Shown: positions 10,774 to 20,676 of the stretch, in pieces
How positions within the stretch are numbered: position 1 is the stretch's first letter
Layout: every line of letters begins with the position of its first letter
Assembly: GCA_964036155.1 (NCBI GenBank)
Contig: OZ038422.1
Location: forward strand, 40,633,201 to 40,697,200
Direction: 5' to 3'
Source: Diploscapter coronatus
Lineage: Eukaryota; Nematoda; Chromadorea; Rhabditida; Rhabditidae
Length of the DNA stretch: 64,000 bases
Notes under the pieces: generated by a model
Database searches by the model: none
The model's input: only the letters and a program-made list of their open reading frames with translations
Told to the model about the DNA's origin: nothing
Position numbers and translations under genes: made by a program

Positions 10774-12444
10774 ATGCCCTCAATTCTGCAGCGCTTCAAA
10801 CGACGAATGCAACATTGCACCTCGAGGGTTTTCTGCAATCGCACAAACTTGGCTGTAGAATCAGCGTCCACTAGTGAAGACAAGGGTACGTATTTTAGGC
10901 AGCTTGAAAAAATTAATTGCTCAAAATTATCAATAAATAAACTAATGATGTTTGTAAATAAACGACTAAAATTACTCCATACATAGTATAATTACACAAA
11001 ATTTTATACATTAGTCTAGTTTAATCCTAAAAAATATTGGATTTAACTTATGATAATTACTTTCAGAAATTTTTTTCTAAAAATATATTTTGAGGATTTT
11101 TAAATTTTAGATATTTCGGAAAATACACTATTCTCCTCTTCAAATCTGGCTCTAAGGATACAGAAGAAAGTCGCTAGCAAATTGTCAAATAGGTAAGAAT
11201 TTTAGACTCCTTGTAGTTCCCACCCTCTTTTTTTCTTTTCCCATGCTATTTTTCAAAAAAGAAGATGGAAACTACAGTGCCAAAATTTTATTATAAATCA
11301 AAAGTATTAAACTCAGATTTAAACTTTGACTCTGATTTTTAATTAATATTTTAGAATAAATCGAGTTCATGGGTAAAAAATCGGTGGAATTTAGGAATGT
11401 CGCGAAATTGGTGCTAACTGACGCTGCTAGTAGGGTTTTTGACAACTTTTATCACATTTTGAAGGAACGATATCCGAAAAAGGATGCGGAGAAGGTACTT
11501 TTATTCAAAAATCACTTTTTTTAAAATAAATTTTATGAAACTTAACCTCAAATCAAACTTGTTGTTCAAAAATAGCCAAAAATAGACATAGTTCTGCTTC
11601 ATTAATGGACTTATTTACCACTTTTTCTTCTGATAAAATGATGAACTTCGGAATTACTTACCAGCGAGAAATTCCACACAACTTTTTCTTTTAAAAACGA
11701 GCCAAGATGCGTTAGGAAAACGTCATATATGAAATTAAAGTGAAGCTAATTTGATAATCAGGAAAAATACAGGTTTGCTAAAAGTGAAACAATTTTAATC
11801 TGGGAAAAAATGAATGACATCATGGAAATTTTCATGCTTAGAAGTGATATTATCATAGTTTTAGGTCTGCAAAAATATGATCAAAATTGTGGTGAAGTTA
11901 GGATTAGTCTCAAGAAATGACATATTATCACCCGAGGAGCAGAAATTATTGGCGATTGTTCAGAGGAAAATCCACTATCTCGCATTAACCACAATTTCAT
12001 TCCAACAGGTTCGAAAGAAACTTTAAAGATGATTTAAATTGCCATTTTAGGTCGCATTTTCCTACGATAGGACATATTTCATTGAGCAATTATCGAATCT
12101 GAAATATTCGCTTCTTTTATTGGTAAGCTGATTTAAATAAAAAGTGAAGGAGTGTGTTCAAATTTTAAATAGTGGATCTGAAAAGTCGAATAAAAGAGTT
12201 TGGGTAACATTGATTTAAGATGAAGAATTTAGGTAAAGCACAATCTTTCGGGTAAATCGACGAAACGAGTGGAGCATATCTTCGAGCACATATCTGATCC
12301 GCAAATCTTGGATGACCTATTTAAGGTAAGAAAATCAGAATTCAAAATAAGAGAAAAGCAAATTAGGTAAACGGACCTCATGCGAAAATCTTGGAAGAAA
12401 TCGTTAAGGATCTCGAAAAATTGTTGGAGGAAAAAGACGTCTAA
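10774..12444 (+). CDS. TNFAIP8/TIPE family lipid-binding protein
   Basis: TIPE proteins have a helical fold with a hydrophobic cavity that binds phospholipid second messengers, and they regulate cell death and immune signalling. Seven exons give about 227 residues: 10774-10884, 11111-11191, about 11395-11494, 11865-12009, about 12051-12122, about 12233-12326 and 12368-12444. The domain starts at FSSSNLALRIQKKVASKLSN, matching the family Q-K-K-h-x-S-K start. Other family motifs are NMIKIVVKLGLVSRN, LLAIVQRKIHYLALTTISFQ, VKHNLSGKSTKRVEHIFEH and the C-terminal KILEEIVKDLEKLLEE. About 40 basic, Cys-containing residues precede the domain (MPSILQRFKRRMQHCTSRVF), so the protein is somewhat longer than the vertebrate forms. 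A perfect-looking hairpin element lies between stop codon and the AATAAA at 12635, so it would be in the 3' UTR. Confidence 0.9.
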
Positions 12445-12465
12445 CTTTGTAAAAAAAGATAAAGC

Positions 12466-12608
12466 CCGTTCAGACGTTAGTTGCAGCTGCAACTCGCTTG
12501 AAATAATAGCATGAAAAATGGAGAGAGCGCGATTATATCATTTCTTGTGCTCTCTTGGCTTCCCATGCTATTTCGAGTGAGTTGCAGCTGCAACTAACGT
12601 CTGAACGG
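12466..12608. repeat. Near-perfect palindromic element, family G
   Basis: Both ends read CCGTTCAGACGTTAGTTGCA on their own strand, and the arms continue through GCTGCAACTC for about 39 bp with about two differences. Inside are AATAGCATGAAAAATGGAGA and its partner CTCTTGGCTTCCCATGCTAT. It lies wholly between the TIPE stop codon and its polyadenylation signal. Confidence 0.88.
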
Positions 12609-12634
12609 AGCCATAGTTTTCCTTGTAAAAATTT

Positions 12635-12640
12635 AATAAA
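12635..12640 (+). terminator. Polyadenylation signal of the TIPE gene
   Basis: AATAAA lies 191 bp past the stop codon and immediately beyond the family G hairpin. No earlier AATAAA is seen after the stop. Confidence 0.55.
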
Positions 12641-12751
12641 ACGATTAAAATAATAATCATAATTATTATCATCTTCTATCAAATTGCATAGTCTAGCCAA
12701 TTATTTTATTTGAACAATATTCTTATTTATATGCCGGCTATGAAGCTACAT

Positions 12752-12945
12752 GCTCTCCATTATCTTTGAGATGAGCGTTACCGTTTTCTCTGGGCTTGAA
12801 TGTCGGTGCGAAGCCTTTCCTCCTTGTCCGCCTGCGTTTCTCGCCGCGCTCTCTCATTCTTCCACACTATTTTCGCTCGCGGTTCGCACCAACCTCTCCA
12901 TCCTTTTCGCTAGGCAACGTTCATCTCAAAAATATTCGAAACTAT
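12752..12945. repeat. Inverted-repeat element, family H copy 1
   Basis: TTTGAGATGAGCGTT on the left is complemented by AACGTTCATCTCAAA on the right. An inner pair GGTGCGAA/TTCGCACC follows. The interior is GC-rich and holds CCACACTATTTTCGCTCGCG. A related copy is at 40203-40393. Confidence 0.72.
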
Positions 12946-13221
12946 AATATGTCTGAGATCAAAATGTATTAGATCTGCATCTCTTTAGGAGTATACTTGG
13001 ATTTCCACAAAAACTCTGATATCCAACTACGTCTTGATATGATGGAGGGTCAGTGGACTAAAATGATTTAGTTATCCAATAAACTATCACCAATTAAAAA
13101 TTTTGCATTTTTAAAACCAAAATTGTTTTCACTATCTCTGATCAAAAACACAAAGGAATAAAAAATACTATTTTTTATTTCTACAAACTTTTTGAAAGTT
13201 CTAACATATATATATATATTA

Positions 13222-14468
13222 GGTTGGATAGAAAGTCCTGCACCAAAAATAACATTTTATAAATTTATTGATAACTTCATTAATAACAACAGCTAATCAA
13301 CAATATAACCACCAAATATGTCCATCACTTTCGCCCATCTAGTGGACAGATCGTTGATGCCCTACGCCCAGTATTCAGGAGACTGTGACGCGAAGAAGTC
13401 GTCGACTGCTGTTTTGAGGTCGTCGTCTTTGTCGATTTTTTTCTCTCGTAGGTGGAGCTTCAAAGGACGGAACAAATAGTAGTCTGATGGAGCGAGGCCC
13501 AGCGAATACGATGAGTGAATGATCAGATGCCAGTTGAGCTCTGCTATCTTCTGGTGGGTGTTCGAAGCGACGTGTAGTCGTGCGTTGTCATGCAGGAAGT
13601 GGACAATTGAGCGTCTCGGCCGTTTTTCTCGAATTGTGTCGACCAATTTTTGAAGCTGATTGATATAGATGGTAGCTGTAACAGTTCTGCTTGCAGGAAG
13701 CAACTCGTAGTATATCGACCCTTTCGCCTTGCACCAAACGAAGAGGAAATGTTTGCATTGGTGGGGCTCGCTTTCGGCTGCGTTGGTGGCTCTGCGTCGT
13801 GTGGGAGCCAGATGGCATGTCGTGCATCGTTGTCGTAAAGGATCCAGCTCTCATCGCCAGCCACTAGATTTTTCAGAAATTCCTTTCTGTGCAGATGGAG
13901 GGAGAGAGATTGACAGATGTTAACACGCACTTTCTTATGGGCGCCGATCAGTCGATGGGGGTTCATCTCGATTGAATTTTTCGATAGCTGAAACCGTGGA
14001 AATGGGCAACGATGGTGGTATTGGAGCACCCGAGTATCGTCTCCAATTCTCACGTGGTAGCTTCCGGATTGACCTTGATAGCGCTCTGCAATTCGTCTTT
14101 GTCGATGGAGAATGGTCTTTCACTGCGCTCATTTTCTTGGAGGCTCGTATCTCCTGCCGCGAAGCAATAGAACCAGTGATCGACTGTCCAACAGGAAGCA
14201 GTGCCCTCATCGAATGTGTTGTTGATGCTAGCGGTCGCTTTGCTTGCGTTGTTGTTTTGGTGCCACTCGTAGTAGATGACTGTTCAAAGCTGGGGTTCGC
14301 TTATAATAATCGTAAGTCACCAAACCCCTGGGCGTGGGCCCTTATATACCCATGTGGTGATAGCTTAGAGAATATTCTACAAGGTTCTCATACGTATTAG
14401 GGCATTCGACTCATTTTTAGAAAATTATAGATTTTTAAAATTTTTGGTGCAGGACTTTCTATCCAACC
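13222..14468 (-). mobile_element. Mariner (Tc1/mariner) DNA transposon, non-autonomous
   Basis: The element is 1247 bp long. The ends are inverted repeats: GGTTGGATAGAAAGTCCTGC at the left and GCAGGACTTTCTATCCAACC at the right, extending through ACCAAAAAT. It is flanked by TA on each side (13220-13221 and 14469-14470), the expected target-site duplication. Length, TIR and TSD fit the mariner family. The transposase inside is broken, so it cannot supply its own enzyme, but the identical outer 20 bp suggest it could still be moved in trans. It sits between two genes in opposite orientation. Confidence 0.95.
13293..14300 (-). pseudogene. Mariner transposase (DD34D), inactivated
   Basis: Pieces of the enzyme are in different minus-strand frames. 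The N-terminal part has the mariner pattern F..GDTSLQENERSERPF and a helix-turn-helix region with NTTIVAHFHGFSYRK. The catalytic parts are AGDESWILYDN (first Asp), FLHDNARLHVA (second Asp) and LGLAPSDYYLF (third Asp in APSD). Breaks seen: a TGA where the family has Arg in the TRELA-like helix near 14055, a stop shortly before the WVPH-equivalent region, a frameshift near 13750 between the first Asp block and the KGSIYYELLP block, and a TAG after EYWA near 13360. Part of the linker before MNPHRLIGAHKK no longer matches. It encodes no active transposase. Confidence 0.9.
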
Positions 14469-14715
14469 TAATATTTTTAATTTAAAAATACCTCACTATC
14501 AGCCTGACTGATTTGATCATATGACGGTGGGTCATCCCAATTTTGCTCGATGAAACTCTGAGTTTAATTTTTTCTAAATTTATTCTTAATTTAAAAATAT
14601 TACTTCCTCTTCCCCTCCGGTAATTCTCTGCACTATATGCCGATTTTCAACAGCATTGCATAGATGTATGCTAAAATAATCAATTATTTTGAATTTGAAT
14701 TTAATTTCTATCTTA

Positions 14716-15300
14716 CTAATTTCCCCGTAGAGCGAAAAGCCAAATTAGGGAATTAATATAAAACACTATAGATGCGAATAAAATCATAGCGAATATAAAT
14801 ATGATAGTTGGAGAGCTAAAATTGGCATATTTTCAAGAAATTTGAGAATTTTAAACCAATCGAAATCGCTCCTGTATGAAATAATGAGGACTCCAGCGAG
14901 AAAAGTCATCATACTATTTAAAAACTAATTTTTAATTTAAAATTAAAATATTCCTTCAAATCTCACAAATTTGATTATAACATAGTTGAACACGCAATTC
15001 CTCGTGATAAAGTTAGAGTACATTATCATATGCCTAAAATTAAATTTAATATACATACGTGTTTTATAGTTTATAAAATATTCTACCAATCTAACATGTG
15101 CACAGGTATAGGCAATAGGAACATATTTGCTAGTAATTTAGATCCGGCGAAAAATCCCAAGTAAGCTGATAATATGAAGAAGGTTAGATTTGACCAGGCT
15201 AGGGTTAGATGATAGAATCTCTAAAATTAAAAATGAAGGAGGATAAAAATTTTAAACTTACCCTAGGCTTCTTTAAGTTATTCTCCACTTCGAAATTCAT
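14716..15300 (-). CDS. Small four-helix membrane protein, unrecognised
   Basis: None of its exons makes a long ORF, but splicing gives a continuous frame. Exon 1 is about 15262-15300 (MNFEVENNLKKPR), exon 2 about 15095-15227, exon 3 about 14987-15035, exon 4 about 14868-14920, and exon 5 14716-14823 ending in TAG. All introns have GT-AG edges and lengths of about 40-70 bp. The product is about 127 residues with four predicted helices: LTFFILSAYLGFFAG, a second around LLANMFLLPIPVHMLD, MMTFLAGVLIIS, and IIFIFAMILFASIVFYI. The N-terminus is short and charged and there is no clear signal peptide. Dense hydrophobic exons in frame over five exons are hard to get by chance. I do not recognise the family. 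Confidence 0.6.
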
Positions 15301-16348
15301 GCTTTGAAATGTTGGAATTTGATTGGGTTTGATTTTAAGCTATTATTCTAGGATAAAATAGAAATTTTAGAGGGAATGAGTAAATTAATGAGTCGTCTAA
15401 AATTTGAAACGCTGCAAAGGCAGTTTTGAAGATATTAATTGGAATTCTATTAGCAAGAACTAGAGGTTCGTAATTTCGCTCGACGAAAAATTAGTATTCG
15501 CCAGAAACTGTCAGGCTTGAAATGCTTAGTTGATGATAGAGTAAAGCGTTTCGAAATTATTAGTAAGAAAATATCGACTTTGTTCCCAGTAATTTGAAAT
15601 TTCATTCGTTTTTCATCGTTTATTCTTTATTCGAGTTGTAATTTCCGTTTTGTGAAATACGTTTCCAGATAAAATGATATAATGATTTGACTAAATTGAC
15701 ATTTCATACATACACTCATTAGGTTTAGGTAAATTTAACAGATGGCGACTGGCGACAATTAATAAAAGTGGTACCACAACAATTCAACAAATATGCTACT
15801 TTGAGCCGATTTAGAAAGCTGTAGAGCATAGGGTAGAGATTTGGTAGTGGAATGGTGGAAATCAAACTTTTCAGCTCAGAAAATTCATGACGATAATTCT
15901 ATAGGTTTTTCGGTACTACTACTTTTATTAATTGCCGTGACTGGCAGGCAGTTTTAATTCAATTATTATGCAAATGATGACGAAAGAGGGACTAATCTAA
16001 TTAGAATAAGTTGCAATTTCAGGTTTCAGATATTGAATTAGAGGGAGATTCGGCGATAATGACAATTTTTGGGAGAATTTAGAAAAGTAGTGACGTCGAT
16101 AGAGCAAAATCATTTCAATTGAAGATTCATCACGATTTTGTTAGAATTATTGATTTTCAAATTATCGATATTTCGAAATAATAAAAAATATGAGTCCTGG
16201 AATGTCAATTTCATTGAAGATAATCAATATTTTAATTATATAGGTTTTCCTGAAATCAAAAAAATATAATGCTAGAACTTTTTTAAATTTCGAACTAGGG
16301 TTTTAAAAATATTGTTTTTTAGAAATTCAAAAAAAAAAAATTTTTTAA
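15301..16348. other. Intergenic stretch with one inverted-repeat element
   Basis: An inverted repeat occupies 15738-15945. The rest is AT-rich with no exon-like frame that I can join to a neighbour. Confidence 0.5.
15738..15945. repeat. Inverted-repeat element, family J (single copy seen)
   Basis: ACAATTAATAAAAGTGGTAC at the left is complemented by GTACTACTACTTTTATTAAT at the right. Next to these, GGCGACTGGCGA matches the complement of GCCGTGACTGGC. It lacks the GAAATAG core seen in most other families here. Confidence 0.7.
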
Positions 16349-17799
16349 TCAATATTCTCTGTATTCCTTCTCTCGATACTCCTTGTATTCGTTGGTGGCA
16401 TAAGTGTTGTGTCGGTCTTTGAACGCCAAAAGCGCCGACGCCGCGTAGCAGAGCGCCAAAACGAACGTGACGAACTAAAATTTGGAAATTATGCATTTTT
16501 TCATAAGTGACTAATTAAATTATTTTCTAACATTTTGGTATGAAGTAAAGAATATGAGAGTGCTATTTTTCATACAAAAATTAATGGATAGATCCTAAAT
16601 GAGTCATAAAATGATGTAAGATAATTTTACTTTTCAGAGAATTACAAGAAAAATCCTTACAAGCAAGTGTTTTTGCCACAATTTTTTGGATACATCTCTT
16701 AGCTATTCTTAAGATAGGATAAGTGTGCTTAAAGTCAGGAAGGACAGTTTAAACTATAATAAAAAGGGGAAAAACACTTACCGCTGCGAAAGCCCATTCG
16801 TAAATGATTCGGCAACCGTTATGAATGATTCCATCCGATCCGATATCATTGCAGTTATTGGACCAACTAAATTTGGACAAAATTAGTATAACTTTTAGAA
16901 ATTTAGTAAATTCGATATTCTTCAGTCAGAATTTTTCCTTAAATATATGAAAATATCAATTTACTTTCGGAAGATGAGATGATTATCAATAAAAAAATGT
17001 CTAGGTTGAGGATTTTTTTTTTTTTCAAAATTTCTAAAATCTTACCTTCCAGTAGAGTAGTAAGCCTCAAGAATAGCCAAAACGAATAGCATTATAGCGG
17101 TCGTGATAGAGAAGACGATATCCTAAATATCGAATTATAAACTATCCTTTAAAAACTTGAAATAAGTTAAAATTTAAAAATAAACAAAATGGATACCGAT
17201 TCCCTCCAGCAGTAGAAGTGCAGATGGGTTTCGTTGAGCGTGAAGAAGTAAGCGATCAGAAAGATGAAGGTGATCACAAGAGCGACCCCAGCTACTATCA
17301 AAAGGATAGTTTGACCGAATAGGACCCCTTTGAAAGGTCCCGGGCCATAAACCGATGAAATCAGGCAAATGACGACCAAGCAGAGGAACTGAAAGCCAGA
17401 ATTTTAATGAAATTTTCGGATCTGCTGAAACGTTCCAAAACATTCATGGAAGTGAATGTTAAACATTCGTCTTTCTATTGGCACTTGCAAATTTGCAGTC
17501 AAATTCCTATGCTAGACTAGGGTAAAATTCGTAGAAATATTTATCAGTCCCGTTTTTATTACTTGGGATATTTCGAGGTTTTCGGTTATTCTTTTCGAAG
17601 TCCACATAAATCTCACGATTTCAATAAGCCTGAGAATGCCATGAGGTCCCATGCAGTAATATCTGTCGGTATTCCCTCGACCGCACCGCCAAACCCTTTC
17701 CTCCTTGACTCTCGTCTGAGTCTTCGTTGTCGTCGTGACGGTTGTGCCATCGGGCTGCTGAGTCACATAAGTTTCAGATTTTCGGTTCGTACCGTTCAT
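16349..17799 (-). CDS. MARVEL-domain four-TM membrane protein
   Basis: MARVEL proteins are tetraspanning membrane proteins of vesicles and cell junctions. The start is ATG 17799 (MNGTNRKSETYVTQQPDGTT). A Thr-rich cytoplasmic N-terminus leads into CMGPHGILRLIEIV, the usual start of MARVEL helix 1. Helix 1 is completed in exon 17196-17391 (FLCLVVICLISSVYGPG); helix 2 follows in the same exon (ILLIVAGVALVITFIFLIAY), helix 3 is DIVFSITTAIMLFVLAILEA (about 17050-17122), an extracellular loop has Cys (WSNNCNDIGSDG), and helix 4 is FVTFVLALCYAASALLAF. The tail is charged (NEYKEYREKEYREY) and ends with a stop at 16349. The predicted length is about 220 residues, normal for the family. A family I hairpin lies directly upstream at 17823-17979, close to the promoter. 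Confidence 0.85.
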
Positions 17800-17822
17800 A
17801 TTACCTAAATAATGATCGAATA

Positions 17823-17979
17823 CAGACGTTACAACGTGTTTTCGAACCGCATGAGCCGAAAATAGTGCATCATTTTCGAGAGATGAAAAGAAGACACGCT
17901 CTTTTTCTCTTTCTCTCGATAAGGTACACTGACTCGTTTCATGCGGTTGATCGTGGCTCGAAAAGGTTGCAACGTCTGA
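17823..17979. repeat. Inverted-repeat element, family I copy 1
   Basis: CAGACGTTACAACG at the left pairs with GGTTGCAACGTCTG at the right, and an inner pair is CCGCATGAG/TTCATGCGG. The interior carries CCGAAAATAGTGCATCATTT and GAGAGATGAAAAGAAGACAC. A diverged copy is at 61678-61830. It lies 24 bp upstream of the MARVEL start codon. Confidence 0.75.
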
Positions 17980-20676
17980 TCGAATATTGGAAAAAATGTT
18001 CGAGGCTTCAACAAATAAATGATAAATCGATTTTAGTGAAGAAAACAATCGTAAAATACTTGAAGTTCGGACAGAATAGGCATCATTTTATTGATCGAAT
18101 GAGATGGAATGTAAGGATCCGGAAAGCTAAACACCCCATGTATTGATCGATAGGGATTGTAAAATCGCCACCATAAATAACTTCCGAAATAGGTCAATGA
18201 TTAATTGAAATATCAAATATCGAAAAACAACCTCAGAATAGTGAAAAAATACGAAAATATTTAAGATAAGATTACATTAAAATATAGAATAAAAATTGCG
18301 AATTTAAGGATTAGAGTCCTTCGTCTCTTCTATTTGCGCATAGATGTCTTCCTATTTCCTGGTTTGGGGAAGGTGTTTGGAAGGAAATGCATAAAACGAT
18401 GATAGCCACTATGAAGCATAAAAGGAATTCCCCCTCAGGGGAAATTGTGAGACATCCAAAAATGTATTCAGAAAGAGGAATCATTCAGCTATTTGCTTCA
18501 GGTATATGGCTATTTATCATATATTGATATTGATACGCTTTAGCGATTTGACGACGACAACAACATGCATATTGCGCAGGAATTCAGTTTGAATCATAGA
18601 AGTTTCATTTTATTTGATTAAGGATTCAGGAAAATATTATAGCATCACGAGAAATCTTTTAATGGCTATATAGGAACGACAACAGCTTAAGAAAAGTCAT
18701 TTATTTAAACGTCAAATTTATGCTGAACAGGAGTGATGGATATATGGAAAAAAAAAATCATTTTATCATGATTAAGAGAAAAGTGATACAATTATCGATA
18801 GATTAGGAATCGAGGGCTAATGCGCTAAATACGCTAGCGTAAAATAGGTAAAAAGCCGACTCAAAATAGGTTAAGGGAGTGTAGCTTCCAAAACGAAAGG
18901 CAAGGAAAGGAGCGAGAGAGAAACCTAGGGGTGGAAATCGAATGTCGAGGAGAAAAATGCAGAAATATAGGACCACACCCTCTAGTTGCAATCATTCACA
19001 AATTCATATCTATTGAAGGGGTTTTTCAGAGTTGGGTTGGGTTAGATTAAAAAACAAAAGGAATCAATATTGTAATGAAGTTAACTCCAATAACTTCAGG
19101 GATGTTATTATAACTAGTTATCTACATGAATTTTCGTGAGTTAGATTCAGCTTTGAAACTTGAGTAAAGTTTAAATTAATTCTAAAACTTCAAATAAAAT
19201 GTCTGCAAGTAGTTTCTTGGAGCCTTATTTCTCATGATACATTCCTTCAAATAGGAAATTGTTCAAATAGGACCTAAATCGACTTATTTTCAATAGAAAC
19301 ACAATAGTGGGGAATCGATTACCAAACATAGTCGTAAAATATATAAATAAGGTAAATAAAAACTGGTATCTATGAAAGAAACCGTGCACCGAGGTTGCAG
19401 CCGCGGCAAAATAGGAAATCAGTTGGCTATGGGGTTTCTGACTCTTTCTACTCTCTTAAGAAAGTATGGTCTCTAATCCAATTCAAGTGATAGATAATAA
19501 AAGGTGGTAAGGCCCTTTTCTATGGAAGGCGAATCTTTTCCAGTGCTATTTCTCCATGTACGATTCTTTTTCTCCATACTATTCCGCTTTTATTTGATTC
19601 TTTAATTCTCCAAGGTCGAATCATTCAGGCGCTATTCTCTATGAGAAAGTGGGCAATGATTGATAAACCGATAAAATAAAATGATGATCAAATTATTCAA
19701 CAATTAAATACTGTTATAAGTTTTTTATGATATATTCAACGGATAATAGGAAAAATGCGAATTTCCCAGATTTTTCATTATTTTCATGCTCCAATATGTC
19801 GGTCTCTTTGTTTAGGCGGGTATAGCTGAAAATTGGCAGAGTTAAAGCTGTTAAGTAGCTAAGAGCTGAATTTAAAAGTATGAAATTTTAAAATAACATA
19901 GTTGTCATCCAAAAACAGTACTCGAAGTAACAAACTATTGACAAAGTGATCCAGTGGAATTTGTAAATTTTATGTGTAACTTCAGAATGTGGAATATTGT
20001 CAATAACTGATGGCTTGGGACAAAATAAACGATGCACAAATTCGAATATGCGAAGTGCGCATTGCGTAATTTCAAATAATCGTCTATCTCATTCTTTGAA
20101 TCAATGAAATGCCGTCCTATTTGTCTCCAAACAACGCTCTAATTTCTATGCATCAAATTTTCTTCGCTTTTATTTTGTCTCAAGTAATCGGTCATTGAAA
20201 TACTATTTTCAATAGTCTTTGTTTGATCTTACACTTTTCAAATAAATAAACGTTTAGGCTCAAGTATCTTAGGCATTATGAATGAACTCAAATATTTTAC
20301 TTAAGCGATATAATCAAAGTGTAACAATTGATCTTTCAATAAGATCGCTCTTTGAAATACTTTCATCAACTGATATCACAAAGATGTATTTTTATTGAAT
20401 TTTGCAAGACATAATAGAGTTGCATATGCATTGATCTTGCACAAAATAAGATTACTGAACCTAGGTTTAATAGCTTTTTATTATAATATTTACTAATAGC
20501 ACCGGTAAATATATTCTTAAAGTGCGAGTAAAGTGTAAAATGATAAAACGATATTTACAATCATTCTGATAAATATATAATTATAATGATGATTTATCCG
20601 AAGATTTATCCTGAACCATTATATCATTTTCTTTTTCCATTCTAAGGTATCTAAATTTGAATCTTTAATAATTTTA
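17980..20676. other. Gene-poor stretch between MARVEL and MFS genes
   Basis: About 2.7 kb with no frame I can support as coding. It contains AGCGCTA-rich blocks near 18815-18850 (GCGCTAAATACGCTAGCGTA) and a region near 19540-19610 with two CTATTTCTCC/CTATTCCGC core-like motifs. Otherwise it is AT-rich. Confidence 0.5.

Noticed and set aside
13972..14400. A 142-codon plus-strand open frame with a hydrophobic look
   Set aside because: It is the antisense of the mariner transposase pseudogene and has no independent homology.
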